Origin: Glaciecola sp. HTCC2999
GTDB lineage: Bacteria > Pseudomonadota > Gammaproteobacteria > Enterobacterales > Alteromonadaceae
NCBI RefSeq assembly: GCF_000155775.1
Contig: NZ_DS989810.1
Location: forward strand, 476,611 to 540,610
Reading direction: 5' to 3'
DNA length: 64,000 nucleotides
The notes below the pieces were generated by a model that did not search any database, was not told where the DNA came from, and was given only the letters and a program-made list of their open reading frames with translations. Both the position numbers and the translations under genes were made by a program. How positions within the stretch are numbered: position 1 is the first letter of the stretch; the number at the start of each line of letters is the position of its first letter. Below, one piece after another: positions 9,586 to 19,360 of this stretch.

Positions 9586-10974
9586 GTGATTATCATTACT
9601 AAATCTTTGTCTATCACGCCGACCATGGCAGCTCTTATCGCTGTCTGTAGTGGCTATCTCATTGCTCCGTTAGGTATGGCAGCTGTCAATGTAGCTATAC
9701 CTGCTATGGCTGATGATTTAGGCGCAGATGCGATTAAAATAGGCTGGCTCCCTACACTTTATTTATTAAGTAATGTGGCTTTCATGCTCCCTGTTGGGAA
9801 AATTGCTGATAATTATGGTCGAAAAAAAATGTATATGGCCGGATTACTACTCAACGCATTATCCGCATTCATGTGTGCTATCGCGACGCATATTGATTGG
9901 GTGTTATTTTGGCGATTCGTTCAAGGTGCCTCTGCCGCCATGATTTTTGGCACCGGTATTGCGATAGTCACATCGGTGGTGCCTTCTACCCGCCGTGGAA
10001 GTGCATTAGGCATTGTAGCATCATGTGTTTATATAGGATTAACACTCGCACCTGCCGTGGGTGGTTATTTAACTCAGTACATTGACTGGCGAGCTGTTTT
10101 TTATTTTCAAGTCCCTATTGTCATAGTCTTAGTCATATTTATTCACTTCACCCTAAAAGGTGAATGGGTTAGCCCAGACAAAACTGGGTTTGATTACACC
10201 GGAGCAGTATTATTTGGTACATTTTCCACATGCTTTGTGATTGGATTATCTATGCTGCCTGATGTATTAGGCATAGTTTTATCACTATTATCGCTGCTAT
10301 CACTGCTGACGTTTATCTGGCATCAAAGTCAGTCTGCATCTCCCCTCATCCGTGTTCAATTATTTAAAGAAAATCGTGTATTTAGCGTCTCCTTAGCAAC
10401 CTCCTTTTTTATGTACGGAAGTAATTTTGCCCTACTATTTCTATTGAGTTTGTACCTGCAATACATTAAAGGTTACACCCCATCTTTTTCTGGAAAAATA
10501 TTACTATTACAGGCGTTTATGATGGCCATTGTCGCGCCGTTTGCTGGCAAATTATCCGATCGTTTCCAGGCTAGAGTCGTTGCCTCAATAGGGTGTGTGA
10601 TTGCGTTATCGGGCTATATCATCATGCAGCAACTCGACCCCAACACGGATGCCATCGTGGTCAGTATTGCGCTGGCATTAATTGGATTAGGTTTTGGGCT
10701 ATTTTCAACACCCAATAACAACGCCATTATGAGTGCTATTCCAACATCTCAAGTAGGAGTCGCTTCTGCGTCAATGAACTTAGGCAGAACCGTGGGTAAT
10801 CTAGTTGGTATGAGTATTATCAACTTAATCATTCACTTTTATTTAGGTAATCAAATCATGTCCACACAAACCCGTCCTGAATTGATGTCATCTATATCAG
10901 TGGCGCTTACCATGTCATTAGTCTTTGTCGTATGTGCTTGTATTTTATCGATCATGCGCGGGCGACAGGTTTAA
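9586..10974 (+). CDS. MFS drug-efflux-type transporter (DHA2, 14-TM)
   Basis: A 462-aa inner-membrane proton antiporter with many hydrophobic helices. Motif A-like GKIADNYGRKKMYMAG follows TM2 (near residue 72), and motif C-like APAVGGYLTQ is in TM5 (near 155). Both point to the drug:H+ antiporter DHA2 group (EmrB/QacA-like). The reading frame opens with GTG at 9586; an in-frame ATG at 9625 would remove 13 residues, and no Shine-Dalgarno sequence clearly favours either. No accessory membrane-fusion gene is adjacent. Substrate unknown. Confidence 0.88.
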   Translation: MIIITKSLSITPTMAALIAVCSGYLIAPLGMAAVNVAIPAMADDLGADAIKIGWLPTLYLLSNVAFMLPVGKIADNYGRKKMYMAGLLLNALSAFMCAIATHIDWVLFWRFVQGASAAMIFGTGIAIVTSVVPSTRRGSALGIVASCVYIGLTLAPAVGGYLTQYIDWRAVFYFQVPIVIVLVIFIHFTLKGEWVSPDKTGFDYTGAVLFGTFSTCFVIGLSMLPDVLGIVLSLLSLLSLLTFIWHQSQSASPLIRVQLFKENRVFSVSLATSFFMYGSNFALLFLLSLYLQYIKGYTPSFSGKILLLQAFMMAIVAPFAGKLSDRFQARVVASIGCVIALSGYIIMQQLDPNTDAIVVSIALALIGLGFGLFSTPNNNAIMSAIPTSQVGVASASMNLGRTVGNLVGMSIINLIIHFYLGNQIMSTQTRPELMSSISVALTMSLVFVVCACILSIMRGRQV

Positions 10975-11110
10975 ACATAGCTGTAGCGCCTATTCATTTA
11001 AGTGAATATTACTGTCGAAATTCGCGAGTTAAGTAAGAAATAATCTTAGATACAATATTGAAATTTATGGCATTATATAACCATCTAAGCCATGAAATTT
11101 GAGATAGAAT

Positions 11111-12712
11111 TTGAACCAGGCAGTAAAACTTCCTCAAAATCCAATGTTATTGCATTTGATACTCATTATATGTATCACTATTTTGGAGTTTTCTTTTTTT
11201 ACCGCATCATTTGGCTATTCTGTTGTTACTGATTTTGCCATTTGGTATTTCCCCTTAGGTTTCCATTTTATTTTATTTTTAGTCTTGCCGTTTAAATTTT
11301 GGCCGACTGCACTTATCGCTCTAGGGATTGGTGCTGGACTCACCATGTATAATCAAGGATCTATTTATTATGACTGGCTCAAACATTTTTTATTAACCTT
11401 AACTATCAGTATTCATACGCTACCGGTTGTATTCATTGCGCAGAAAATGATTCAAAAGCTCGACATTTTTTCTTTGAAAGCCATTGTGACGCTTGTGCTG
11501 TTTGGCATGTTATCTCGTCTAACAAATATCGGTTTTCACTTTTTATCAAATACATCGGTATACGATAAAATCCCCGTTAATGAAAAATTTGGGATGTTTT
11601 TACAACATAATATTGCAGCATATCCGGGCATACTCATGGCCATCAGCGTATACTTTCTATATCAGTGGTATCGCCATTCCACACTTAAGTTTACAAGGAA
11701 TATGTTAGCGTCAACAATCCGTTTAGCTGTTGCCCTAACTACTCTCATTGTATTGTTATTTTCTATCTCTGTTACCTCTCAAAATATATTGCAATTAGTA
11801 TTGATTTTACCGATTATTTGGTTTGGTTACCGATATAGATGGGTAGCAAGTATTGTTAGTGCACTTTGGATAAATCTAGTGTTATTGGTGTTGCTATATA
11901 ACACTTCACCTGAACAATTAGTCGCTTTTCAACCTTTTATTGTATGTTATTTTTTGATTGGATTAGTCACTGCTGGTCTACAGATAGACCATAACACTAT
12001 CTATGAATCACTACAGAAACACCAAACACAACTCAAATTTAAATATCATGAATTAAGTCAAACCAAACAGCAGTTACAAAGCATGGCAAAAGAAATCATT
12101 GCCGTTCAAGAAATAGAAAAAAAGAACGTATCACAAGAGTTACATGATGATGTAGGACAAAACATTACTGCTCTGCGACTCGCCATAACGATGCTTGAAA
12201 AAAATGAAAAATTAACTGTTCAAGACAAACATTCAGTGCATGAGCTAAAAATAATGACCGATGAAATTTATTCAAACGCTTATGATTTAATGTATTGGTT
12301 AAGGCCTCGGATGGTAGATGATTTAGGGTTAAGTGCGACATTAACCGGTCACTTTTTCTCACTTAAGCTGACCCAAAATAATATTGAATACTCTCATCAG
12401 GTCAGTACTTCAGTCGATCAGCTAAACGACACGATCAAAATCGCGATTTTTCGTATTGTGCAAGAATGTGTCAACAATGTTATTGAGCATAGTCAAGCCA
12501 CTCAATGCCATATCAACTTACACCTCTATGCCAGTATTATTAAGTTAGAGTTTTTTGATAATGGTATTGGTTTTAACCAGAATATACTCGACCAACCTTT
12601 ACGTGGTGGACTGTTTAATATTCATAATAATATGCTAGCTTTAAACGGTAAGTTATCTTTATCAAATGAAGAAGGAGCCAGAGTGTATGTTGAACTCCCT
12701 ATTGAGCGCTAA
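11111..12712 (+). CDS. MASE1/UhpB-like membrane sensor histidine kinase
   Basis: A 533-aa sensor kinase. Residues 1-290 form 8 or more TM helices of the MASE1/UhpB sort. A coiled-coil linker (about 297-335) follows, then a HisKA_3 dimerisation domain with H-box SQELHDDVGQNI (His345) and a C-terminal HATPase_c with N-box VQECVNNVIEHS and G-box FFDNGIGF. It should phosphorylate a NarL-type regulator such as the UhpA-like protein at 4291-4932, although that gene is distant. The frame opens with TTG at 11111; the first ATG is at 11144. The next gene, a paralogue, overlaps its 3' end and is probably translationally coupled. Confidence 0.88.
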   Translation: MNQAVKLPQNPMLLHLILIICITILEFSFFTASFGYSVVTDFAIWYFPLGFHFILFLVLPFKFWPTALIALGIGAGLTMYNQGSIYYDWLKHFLLTLTISIHTLPVVFIAQKMIQKLDIFSLKAIVTLVLFGMLSRLTNIGFHFLSNTSVYDKIPVNEKFGMFLQHNIAAYPGILMAISVYFLYQWYRHSTLKFTRNMLASTIRLAVALTTLIVLLFSISVTSQNILQLVLILPIIWFGYRYRWVASIVSALWINLVLLVLLYNTSPEQLVAFQPFIVCYFLIGLVTAGLQIDHNTIYESLQKHQTQLKFKYHELSQTKQQLQSMAKEIIAVQEIEKKNVSQELHDDVGQNITALRLAITMLEKNEKLTVQDKHSVHELKIMTDEIYSNAYDLMYWLRPRMVDDLGLSATLTGHFFSLKLTQNNIEYSHQVSTSVDQLNDTIKIAIFRIVQECVNNVIEHSQATQCHINLHLYASIIKLEFFDNGIGFNQNILDQPLRGGLFNIHNNMLALNGKLSLSNEEGARVYVELPIER

Positions 12713-14315
12713 GTATTCTTCGTCATTACTTAACCGCAATATAGAATCTAGCGGCGCGTATCCTGTATACATCATATTGCTTGTCCAAATAATCATTTTA
12801 TCGTTAGCGATGCTGATAGATACACTATTAATTACACCAACGCACATCCCATTATTATCCTGTGTAGTATCCGTTGGTTATTTTTGTTTTATTCTTTATC
12901 CCAAGACTCATTGGCGCTTAATAGCCTTCCCTTTTTTGTTGTTCCATTTCATTGCCAATCAACCTGTGATCAATAATTTTTTGCATTCACTCTACCTATC
13001 TATTTTCACTCTGATCATAATCATTTTTTTAGCGCATTTAACACATAAATTATTGCGAGGAAAAGAATCATTTTCCCTCCCATTTATTCATGTCGTAGTG
13101 GGATTCGGCGTGTTGTTATCATTGAGTTACCAACTTGTTTATATTGCCACTGTGATGAATCCCCCAATATTTGCTGCTATATCAAACCAATGGGCATTTT
13201 TCTCTATGGGCCAACTAGTTGGTTTCATCATTAGCTTTAGTATTTTGATGATGATTTTGATGTCACAAAATCAATATGCATACGGCATGAAATTGCTCAC
13301 AATAGAGAGCTATATCTCGCTAATAATGATCACAATATTAACTATTCTCACATTGTTTTATGGTGGTGAACTAGTACATTACTTAAGTATTTATTTAGTC
13401 ATCCCTGTCGTTTGGTTCTGTTATCGATATCGCTGGTGGGGAATGTCATCATTCACAATAGTCATTAACTTTTTTACTATTATGTTTGCCATCAGCAATT
13501 CGCATTTTTTTAATATCGACACTAATATCTCTTACGATGACTTAATTTGGTTTTTGTTAGCTCTCAATTTATTTAGTTTATATATTAATGCGATGGTATT
13601 TGAATTAGATGAAATCAAACGAGTCAATCGTAAAAATCAAGTGTTAATGACGGCTCGCAATGCAGATTTGATTGAAGTAAACACACAAATCAAAGAGTTA
13701 AATCGCCATCTTATCTCCGCACAAGAAAAACAAAGGCAACAACTATCCAGGCAGCTAGAAAAATTAATGGGTGAAAATATCAATGCACTTCAACAGTCAA
13801 TTACAGTGCTTGAAATGCGAGCTAGCTTTTCACAAAAAGAAAACAATCCTTACTATGCTATTAAAAAATTTACTAATATTATCTATCTATCTGTTTATGA
13901 ACTTGTTAACTGGCTTAGACCTGAAACGCTTGAGCGTTTAGGTTTAATTAACACCCTTAACAGTAAATTATTCAAAGACGCATTAGCATTAAATAATATA
14001 CGATATGAATTTGAACTAATTGGTGAACATGCTGAGATCGCAGACGAAATAGCCTTACCCTTGTTTAGAGTCATTCAAGAGTCTGTAAGCAATGCGATTA
14101 AACACTCTAAAGCGAATACTTTTACAGTCAAATGTCAATTTAACGATTCACATTTGCAACTTTGGATTGAAGATGATGGTAATGGCTTTGACAGTGATAA
14201 TGTGAAACGCGGATTTGGCTTAAGTAGTATGAAAAGTAGAATAGAAGCCATAAATGGGGAGTTTTCTATGACATCGACTAACGGAGTATCAATTTATATT
14301 AACACTCCGTTATAG
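12687..14315 (+). CDS. UhpB-like sensor paralogue lacking the phospho-acceptor histidine
   Basis: A 542-aa paralogue of the preceding kinase: polytopic membrane half (about 1-300), coiled-coil linker, degenerate HisKA_3 and intact-looking HATPase_c (QESVSNAIKHS, EDDGNGFD, GFGLSSMKSR). The H-box reads SRQLEKLMGENINAL where kinases have ELHDDVGQ, so the phospho-acceptor is Glu (about residue 358). Start chosen at ATG 12687, preceded by AAGGAG with 9-nt spacing; a frame opening at 12666 exists. It overlaps the upstream kinase by 26 nt. It may act as a pseudokinase partner in a heterodimer, or as a phosphatase (inference). Confidence 0.82.
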   Translation: MLNSLLSAKYSSSLLNRNIESSGAYPVYIILLVQIIILSLAMLIDTLLITPTHIPLLSCVVSVGYFCFILYPKTHWRLIAFPFLLFHFIANQPVINNFLHSLYLSIFTLIIIIFLAHLTHKLLRGKESFSLPFIHVVVGFGVLLSLSYQLVYIATVMNPPIFAAISNQWAFFSMGQLVGFIISFSILMMILMSQNQYAYGMKLLTIESYISLIMITILTILTLFYGGELVHYLSIYLVIPVVWFCYRYRWWGMSSFTIVINFFTIMFAISNSHFFNIDTNISYDDLIWFLLALNLFSLYINAMVFELDEIKRVNRKNQVLMTARNADLIEVNTQIKELNRHLISAQEKQRQQLSRQLEKLMGENINALQQSITVLEMRASFSQKENNPYYAIKKFTNIIYLSVYELVNWLRPETLERLGLINTLNSKLFKDALALNNIRYEFELIGEHAEIADEIALPLFRVIQESVSNAIKHSKANTFTVKCQFNDSHLQLWIEDDGNGFDSDNVKRGFGLSSMKSRIEAINGEFSMTSTNGVSIYINTPL

Positions 14316-14323
14316 TTTAAAGC

Positions 14324-15322
14324 TTAATTTTCTGGTTGATATAAATTTGCATTTTTAATGCTAGCAAAGTCATTAAAACGCACCCCTTGCTCTTTCATTA
14401 TTTTGTTTATTTTGTTGCTAATAAACTGTCGAATATAGAAGGGTTGATTAGGCACATAATGATGAATAGTGTGGGTTTTACCAAAGTTGAAACAGAATAA
14501 ATGAAATATGCTGAACCATTTACTGGTTAACACTTGTGTTTGCTCATATAAATTATTTACCCCACCATAGTAATGCATTGATGATGTAACTAGATTCAAT
14601 GACGTAGAACGAAGTATATTAGGCAGTACTACCACCACCATTAGGAACTCCAATACGCTCATTATTGATAAAACATAAGTTGGTACCACGCTGGCTAATG
14701 GGTAAAACAAATTAACTAAATGGTAGCCAAGCGTCGTATACAACACAATAAAATACGCAGTTGTGATTGGGAAACCTGCATTAAATACTTTAGAGAAACT
14801 AAATCCTTTAATTTCTTTATTAAATGTTGAACGGTTAAGAACCAGCCCCATTAAACCATCAACGATAACGACAGCGCGTAAAAACGGATTTTTAATGCCA
14901 TTACCCACTAAACGCTCTTCGAGGTCTTGTTGTGTTCCTGACGTAATATGGTGATGCAAATGTATCTTACGGCGGAACCATGGATTTATCGTATTTGGTC
15001 GCATTATCCATACGGTTAACATCATTGCATTTTGGATGAACGGTGTTTTAGCAAAATATTGGTTATGAATTAAATCATGTTCAAGTTCATGTGAAATGGA
15101 AGCCACCATCGCAGCGAGAATAATACAAAGCCAAGCGGGAATTATCTCGAGGAAATATAAATACCCCAAGCCAACCATCATCACAAAAGACATGACAGTT
15201 AGTAGTAATCCAATTGTATTTTGATGAGCTAAAACAGGAAACCTCGCACGGATTTTAGCATCTTCTGAGCGAATAGCGCCGACAATCGCTCTAATTTTTT
15301 GCTTAGCGTGTGAATCAGTCAT
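14324..15322 (-). CDS. Fatty acid desaturase family protein
   Basis: A 332-aa membrane di-iron desaturase/hydroxylase-family protein. Three histidine boxes are visible: HELEHDLIH (near residue 88), HLHHH (near 125) and HTIHH (near 289). They are spaced by hydrophobic helices as in acyl-lipid desaturases and related carotenoid or sterol oxygenases. It lacks a cytochrome b5 domain. The substrate cannot be told from sequence. It is convergent with the pseudokinase gene (8-nt gap) and likely monocistronic. Start ATG at 15322 follows a GAAACG stretch with no strong Shine-Dalgarno sequence. Confidence 0.87.
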   Translation of the reverse strand: MTDSHAKQKIRAIVGAIRSEDAKIRARFPVLAHQNTIGLLLTVMSFVMMVGLGYLYFLEIIPAWLCIILAAMVASISHELEHDLIHNQYFAKTPFIQNAMMLTVWIMRPNTINPWFRRKIHLHHHITSGTQQDLEERLVGNGIKNPFLRAVVIVDGLMGLVLNRSTFNKEIKGFSFSKVFNAGFPITTAYFIVLYTTLGYHLVNLFYPLASVVPTYVLSIMSVLEFLMVVVVLPNILRSTSLNLVTSSMHYYGGVNNLYEQTQVLTSKWFSIFHLFCFNFGKTHTIHHYVPNQPFYIRQFISNKINKIMKEQGVRFNDFASIKNANLYQPEN

Positions 15323-15606
15323 AGTGAAGCGTTTCCTGTATGTTTAGTTAGCAATATATACGGATAATTCAAATCCGAGATTCATTATATCTAATTTTTT
15401 TTTCATCACAACAACCACCCTCCATGACAATTCCAGCGTAATGGCAAGCATACGCTACGAATATGTGTGTCAGTCATTACCTTCTCAAAGATAAATAGGC
15501 TTATTGCAGTGAACTGTGATGTATGACAGGATATCGACCAAAATATATTACACATAAATGTTAGTATGGAATAACTTATTTAATTTCGATTAACAAAAGG
15601 AAAATT

Positions 15607-16416
15607 ATGAAAGTCATTGTGCTAAATAGCCTTTCTCATTCAGGATCGACTGTCCTTTCAATGGTCTTGAGTGCATCTCAAAATGCTATTTCATTAGGCG
15701 AAGTTTATCAAATTTTACGAGATGAACCGTCAAAATGGCTGGATAACAACGAATCTTGTAGTTGTAGTCAATCAACAGAACATTGTGATTTTTGGGGCCC
15801 TGTTTTACGTCACATACAAACACATCAAATACATGATATCAATGAACGATACCAATATGCCCTACAATACTTTACAACCCATTATGGTGATGACAGTATC
15901 TTAATAGATACTTCAAAAGGCGATAAACATATAGACATTTATCGTCGCATTAAAGTCGATTACAAACTGATATATCTCTTGCGTGATGTACGTTCCTTCG
16001 CTTTTTCTCAAAGTAAAGTCGCTGCCCGACAAAAAAGAAAAGGACTCAAGAAAATTAAAGGCCAGGTATGGTTTCAGTTTTTAAAATGGTATTTTGGAAA
16101 TAAGAAAAGACTAAAAAAATTGGAAAACACAACTATCAAATATTTCCAGATGGGATATGAAGATTTTTGTTTTAATCAAAATAACCGACTCAATGATTTA
16201 TGTGACTATTTAGACATACCATTCGACCCTGAATATCTTTCGATGTCGAATGCTAAACATCATGTCTTAATGGGTAATCCTATGCGTCATCAAAAAGATA
16301 AACAATCCGCTATAAAATATGATTCATCTTGGCTATCTGATACAAGAAATGCTGTACCTTGTGCTATCTTCCCTTTTATTATTGCTTACAATAAAAAACA
16401 TGTTTATCAAAAGTAA
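15607..16416 (+). CDS. Sulfotransferase family protein
   Basis: A 269-aa PAPS-dependent sulfotransferase-fold protein. The N-terminal 5'-phosphosulfate loop SLSHSGSTVLSMVLS (residues 8-22) and the 3'-phosphate-binding segment IYLLRDVRSFAFSQSK (near 120-135) are both present. Acceptor unknown; it may sulfate a surface glycan or small molecule. A good Shine-Dalgarno AAAGGAAAA precedes the ATG. It is a single gene between convergent or divergent neighbours. Note the contrast with the sulfatase-rich element 17 kb away; no direct link is visible. Confidence 0.85.
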   Translation: MKVIVLNSLSHSGSTVLSMVLSASQNAISLGEVYQILRDEPSKWLDNNESCSCSQSTEHCDFWGPVLRHIQTHQIHDINERYQYALQYFTTHYGDDSILIDTSKGDKHIDIYRRIKVDYKLIYLLRDVRSFAFSQSKVAARQKRKGLKKIKGQVWFQFLKWYFGNKKRLKKLENTTIKYFQMGYEDFCFNQNNRLNDLCDYLDIPFDPEYLSMSNAKHHVLMGNPMRHQKDKQSAIKYDSSWLSDTRNAVPCAIFPFIIAYNKKHVYQK

Positions 16417-16470
16417 CTATGCATTGCTAATGTTCAGTAAAGATAAGCTCAATGGGATATTATGTCATAC

Positions 16471-16848
16471 CTAGACGTCTGTGAAACGTTGTTCTAGGTA
16501 AGTTATGATGGCTGATGATTCATACAGCCATTCGACTTGCCCCTCATTCTCGATGCGTAAACAAGGTGTTTGTATTTTACCGCCCCCTTTAAGCAATTCA
16601 TCACGATGAGGTGAACCTTTTGCCACTCCTAATGTGCTGATGGGTAAATTTAACTGATGCATTCTGCGGCGAGTTTTAATACAAAACGGACAAGCAAAAA
16701 ATTGATATAAGCATAGATTTTCGAGATCAGCTTCTATTTTTTGTTGAACCTCAGGACTCCGTTTTAATTTTTTACCCCGCGTAATCAAGTCAAAAAATAC
16801 TAAAATGCTGCCGATACCATTACGAATTAAGGAAATGATTAAACCCAT
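16471..16848 (-). CDS. Glutaredoxin / GST N-terminal-domain protein
   Basis: A 125-aa single-domain thioredoxin-fold protein. The redox motif is ACPFC (Cys53/Cys56), the cis-Pro is in KIQTPCLRIE and the glutathione-binding Glu-Ser-Ser is in LYESSAIITYLEQ. This matches the glutaredoxin-like GST N-terminal domain proteins of Alteromonadales and Vibrio. The N-terminal 24 residues form a hydrophobic stretch that could be a membrane anchor. The role would be glutathione-dependent thiol reduction. The gene converges on the sulfotransferase. Confidence 0.85.
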   Translation of the reverse strand: MGLIISLIRNGIGSILVFFDLITRGKKLKRSPEVQQKIEADLENLCLYQFFACPFCIKTRRRMHQLNLPISTLGVAKGSPHRDELLKGGGKIQTPCLRIENEGQVEWLYESSAIITYLEQRFTDV

Positions 16849-17053
16849 GATTACTTCTTTTGTAGTGCTTGTGACAATTTATACTAGTATACCGATTATT
16901 CGACAATAATTTAATATCGCAGTACTAAACTCTAACCATTTTCACATGCATTGTGATACTCACGCTTAATTTACGCCATATGACACTTAAAAAATTGCGC
17001 AAATAAGCACGTAGGATATACTGATTTTCTTATTTCCTAAAACAGTCACTCAT

Positions 17054-17554
17054 ATGTTCTTAAATGATATCTTGCGTCGATTACGCTTCGCCCTTGGCCT
17101 TAATAATTCTGCCACGATTAGCTTATGTAAACTGATGGAGTATGAGCTAGATGAAAGTTATCTAACTAACATGATGAAACGCGATGACGAAGATGGGTTT
17201 ATGCCTTGTCGGGACAAAATTTTATGTATATTTCTAGACGCTCTCATTATCAAACATCGTGGTAAGCAAGACGGGCCCTTACCTCCTTATTTAACTTCTG
17301 GACAGCGTTTAACGAATAATGACATTTTACGAAAAATAAAAATTGCGATGAATTATCAACAAGACGATATGCTGACCATTTTAGAAAGCATTGGTTTTCC
17401 AGTAAGTAAGGGAGAGCTTACCGCTCTATTTAGAAAACCAGATCACCGTAGCTATCGAGAATGTGGTGACCAATTATTACGTAATTTTCTAAAAGGGATG
17501 GTCAAACGCCACCGCCCAGATGCCGCTAAGAAAAGTCACCAAACGTTTAATTAA
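17054..17554 (+). CDS. yehS: DUF1456 family protein, YehS-like
   Basis: A 166-aa cytoplasmic protein made of two DUF1456 repeats (about 1-68 and 88-155). Each begins NDILR-(R/K)-(L/I)-(R/K) and ends CRDKILCIFLDALI or CGDQLLRNFLKG. The layout matches E. coli YehS end to end. Biochemical role is unknown. Start ATG 17054 lies at the first repeat, as in YehS. It is an isolated gene with about 190 nt of AT-rich intergenic DNA on each side. Confidence 0.92.
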   Translation: MFLNDILRRLRFALGLNNSATISLCKLMEYELDESYLTNMMKRDDEDGFMPCRDKILCIFLDALIIKHRGKQDGPLPPYLTSGQRLTNNDILRKIKIAMNYQQDDMLTILESIGFPVSKGELTALFRKPDHRSYRECGDQLLRNFLKGMVKRHRPDAAKKSHQTFN

Positions 17555-17746
17555 TAGCTTAATGTATTTGCGCTGTAAGGATTGTGGATTATTCAGTATA
17601 AAAACACGTATAAATTATTCATTGCTAAAACTAGCGACCTATTAATTTGGTGCTAATATAATAGAAATAATATCTATTAAATATTACACAAGCTTAAAAG
17701 GTGCTTGATCTTAAAAAATGCCTACCTTATATAAGGAAAAGAAGTG

Positions 17747-18946
17747 ATGGCAATTAGCATATTCAGTTATTCACCTATATGTGTCCCTCTAAATTGGCAA
17801 ACAGAATGCTTAATTAATTCAGAAGAAAGATTCCCATTAATCAAAGAATTGTTAAGTGAAGATACCTCGCTAAGTGTAGTTGAAAACTCTTGGGCCATGG
17901 GATATGGCAATTTAACCTGTGACAATTTACCCCTACTTTATCAACCTGCAGCAGTCATTAAACCTGCTAATTTACTGGCAGAACCTGACGTTATTGATGG
18001 TGCCGTTTATTGTTATGATAATTGTTTAGCAATATTATTTATTGAGCTCAAGATAGAAGAAAACCTGGATTCTTTAGACGATAGTAACATTACGCAGCGT
18101 ATTGAAACGTTATCACAGACCTTCATCAGCCCCATCCTCGAGCGGCTATATTATTACCCAGGCGGGGGTAAGTTAATTGCACCACAAAAATATCAATTCT
18201 TTGACGATACAAAAGACACACTATGTAACGCAAAACCATTATGGGTAGCCAGAACACTAGTTAAACATCCAGATATAGCAGAAACGGCTTATTTTTCATG
18301 GCTGAAAAATATTGATGAACGTTCAGATTCGCTTCTTTTAGGTTCAGGGAATTCGCTTATTCTAGACAGTGAAGCAATCCAAGATGTTCATAGAGTAATG
18401 ATTTTGTCGCAATTCCAATCAGCCTTAATGGCACGTACAGAGGATTTATTAAAGCGAACTTTAAGAGAATTTAACTCTGCCTACTTTAACAAATCAATGG
18501 TGAATCAGTTAAATGAAGGAATAACAATTCATCAACAGCGCAATGATCATATAGAGTTTATTAATATTCAATTTTCGGCATCAGTTGCAGGAGTGCAAGG
18601 TATACGGCGTAGTTTACTCAGCCAATTTCAAGCGGCTTGGTTATTTGACGAACAGCAAGAGCGAATAAATAAATTATCCTCATTAATCCAAGAACGCTTA
18701 AATCGCTCTATTAGCCAACAACTGAGCAAGCAAAATCGTGGCATTCAAACTTTACTGACTTTTTTGGGCTCATTAGGGCTGGTAGGTTTAGTGATTGATT
18801 TAATTTCACTCAATGCGTCTACTGATCATGTAAAAACACACGGTTTACTCGATATCGTTTCCTATTTTTCCACAGAAAACTTACTCAGTATTTCACTGCT
18901 TATGATAGTTGTATTCACTTGGTATTTTTATAGAAACTACAAATAA
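17747..18946 (+). CDS. Hypothetical protein with C-terminal membrane hairpin
   Basis: A 399-aa protein I do not recognise. The large N-terminal part is soluble. Residues about 250-330 are Gln/Arg-rich and probably helical (SQFQAAWLFDEQQERINKL). The C-terminal 60 residues hold two TM segments (TFLGSLGLVGLVIDLIS and NLLSISLLMIVVFTWYF) with a short basic tail. This organisation, a cytosolic domain, a helical region and a C-terminal membrane anchor, recalls some membrane-tethered defence or CorA-like proteins, but nothing more can be claimed. The start is the ATG at 17747 rather than the GTG at 17744, since AAGGAAAAG lies 5-13 nt upstream. A 13-nt gap separates it from the next gene. Confidence 0.65.
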   Translation: MAISIFSYSPICVPLNWQTECLINSEERFPLIKELLSEDTSLSVVENSWAMGYGNLTCDNLPLLYQPAAVIKPANLLAEPDVIDGAVYCYDNCLAILFIELKIEENLDSLDDSNITQRIETLSQTFISPILERLYYYPGGGKLIAPQKYQFFDDTKDTLCNAKPLWVARTLVKHPDIAETAYFSWLKNIDERSDSLLLGSGNSLILDSEAIQDVHRVMILSQFQSALMARTEDLLKRTLREFNSAYFNKSMVNQLNEGITIHQQRNDHIEFINIQFSASVAGVQGIRRSLLSQFQAAWLFDEQQERINKLSSLIQERLNRSISQQLSKQNRGIQTLLTFLGSLGLVGLVIDLISLNASTDHVKTHGLLDIVSYFSTENLLSISLLMIVVFTWYFYRNYK

Positions 18947-18959
18947 CATACAAGGTTTA

Positions 18960-19358
18960 ATGATGTCTTTAAATACGTACAATAGTAAGCATGAAGCGGA
19001 TAGTTCTGAAAGCAGAGTACGTTATACCGTGCTTATATCGTCTTCAATATTTAACTACAAAGAAGTACTTGCTTATATTGGGCCTAAATTAGGCGCATAT
19101 TTTGCTGGTGCGTGTTGCGAGCCTGTTGATGGTGTATGGTCAGCAGACGGGGCTGAAATAAAAACACGTTATGCCGATGGGAATGTTGAAAACGGCATGC
19201 GCATTACTGTGTCGGTTGTGTCAAATGAAGCCCAAACAAGCTACTTCAACATACAATCTCTCATTCAAAAGATGAATGTTGATTTGCATCTAGGGTTAAA
19301 TTGGGTGCATGTTGAGGAAGAAACGGTAAAAGCAAAGCATTTTTCATTAATAGATTAA
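18960..19358 (+). CDS. Hypothetical 132-aa protein
   Basis: A soluble 132-aa protein of unknown function, probably co-transcribed with the preceding membrane-anchored protein (13-nt gap). Start ATG 18960 (or 18963) follows AAGG; a longer frame from 18909 would overlap the upstream gene and is not preferred. It contains a two-cysteine stretch FAGACCEPVDGVWSADGAE and ends in ETVKAKHFSLID. No domain is recognised. A macrodomain remnant starts almost immediately downstream on the same strand. Confidence 0.6.
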   Translation: MMSLNTYNSKHEADSSESRVRYTVLISSSIFNYKEVLAYIGPKLGAYFAGACCEPVDGVWSADGAEIKTRYADGNVENGMRITVSVVSNEAQTSYFNIQSLIQKMNVDLHLGLNWVHVEEETVKAKHFSLID

Positions 19359-19360
19359 AT

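Noticed and set aside
15607-16416. Sulfotransferase as part of the sulfatase system
   Set aside because: It is outside the integrative array, on the other strand and 17 kb away, with no shared regulatory sequence seen.
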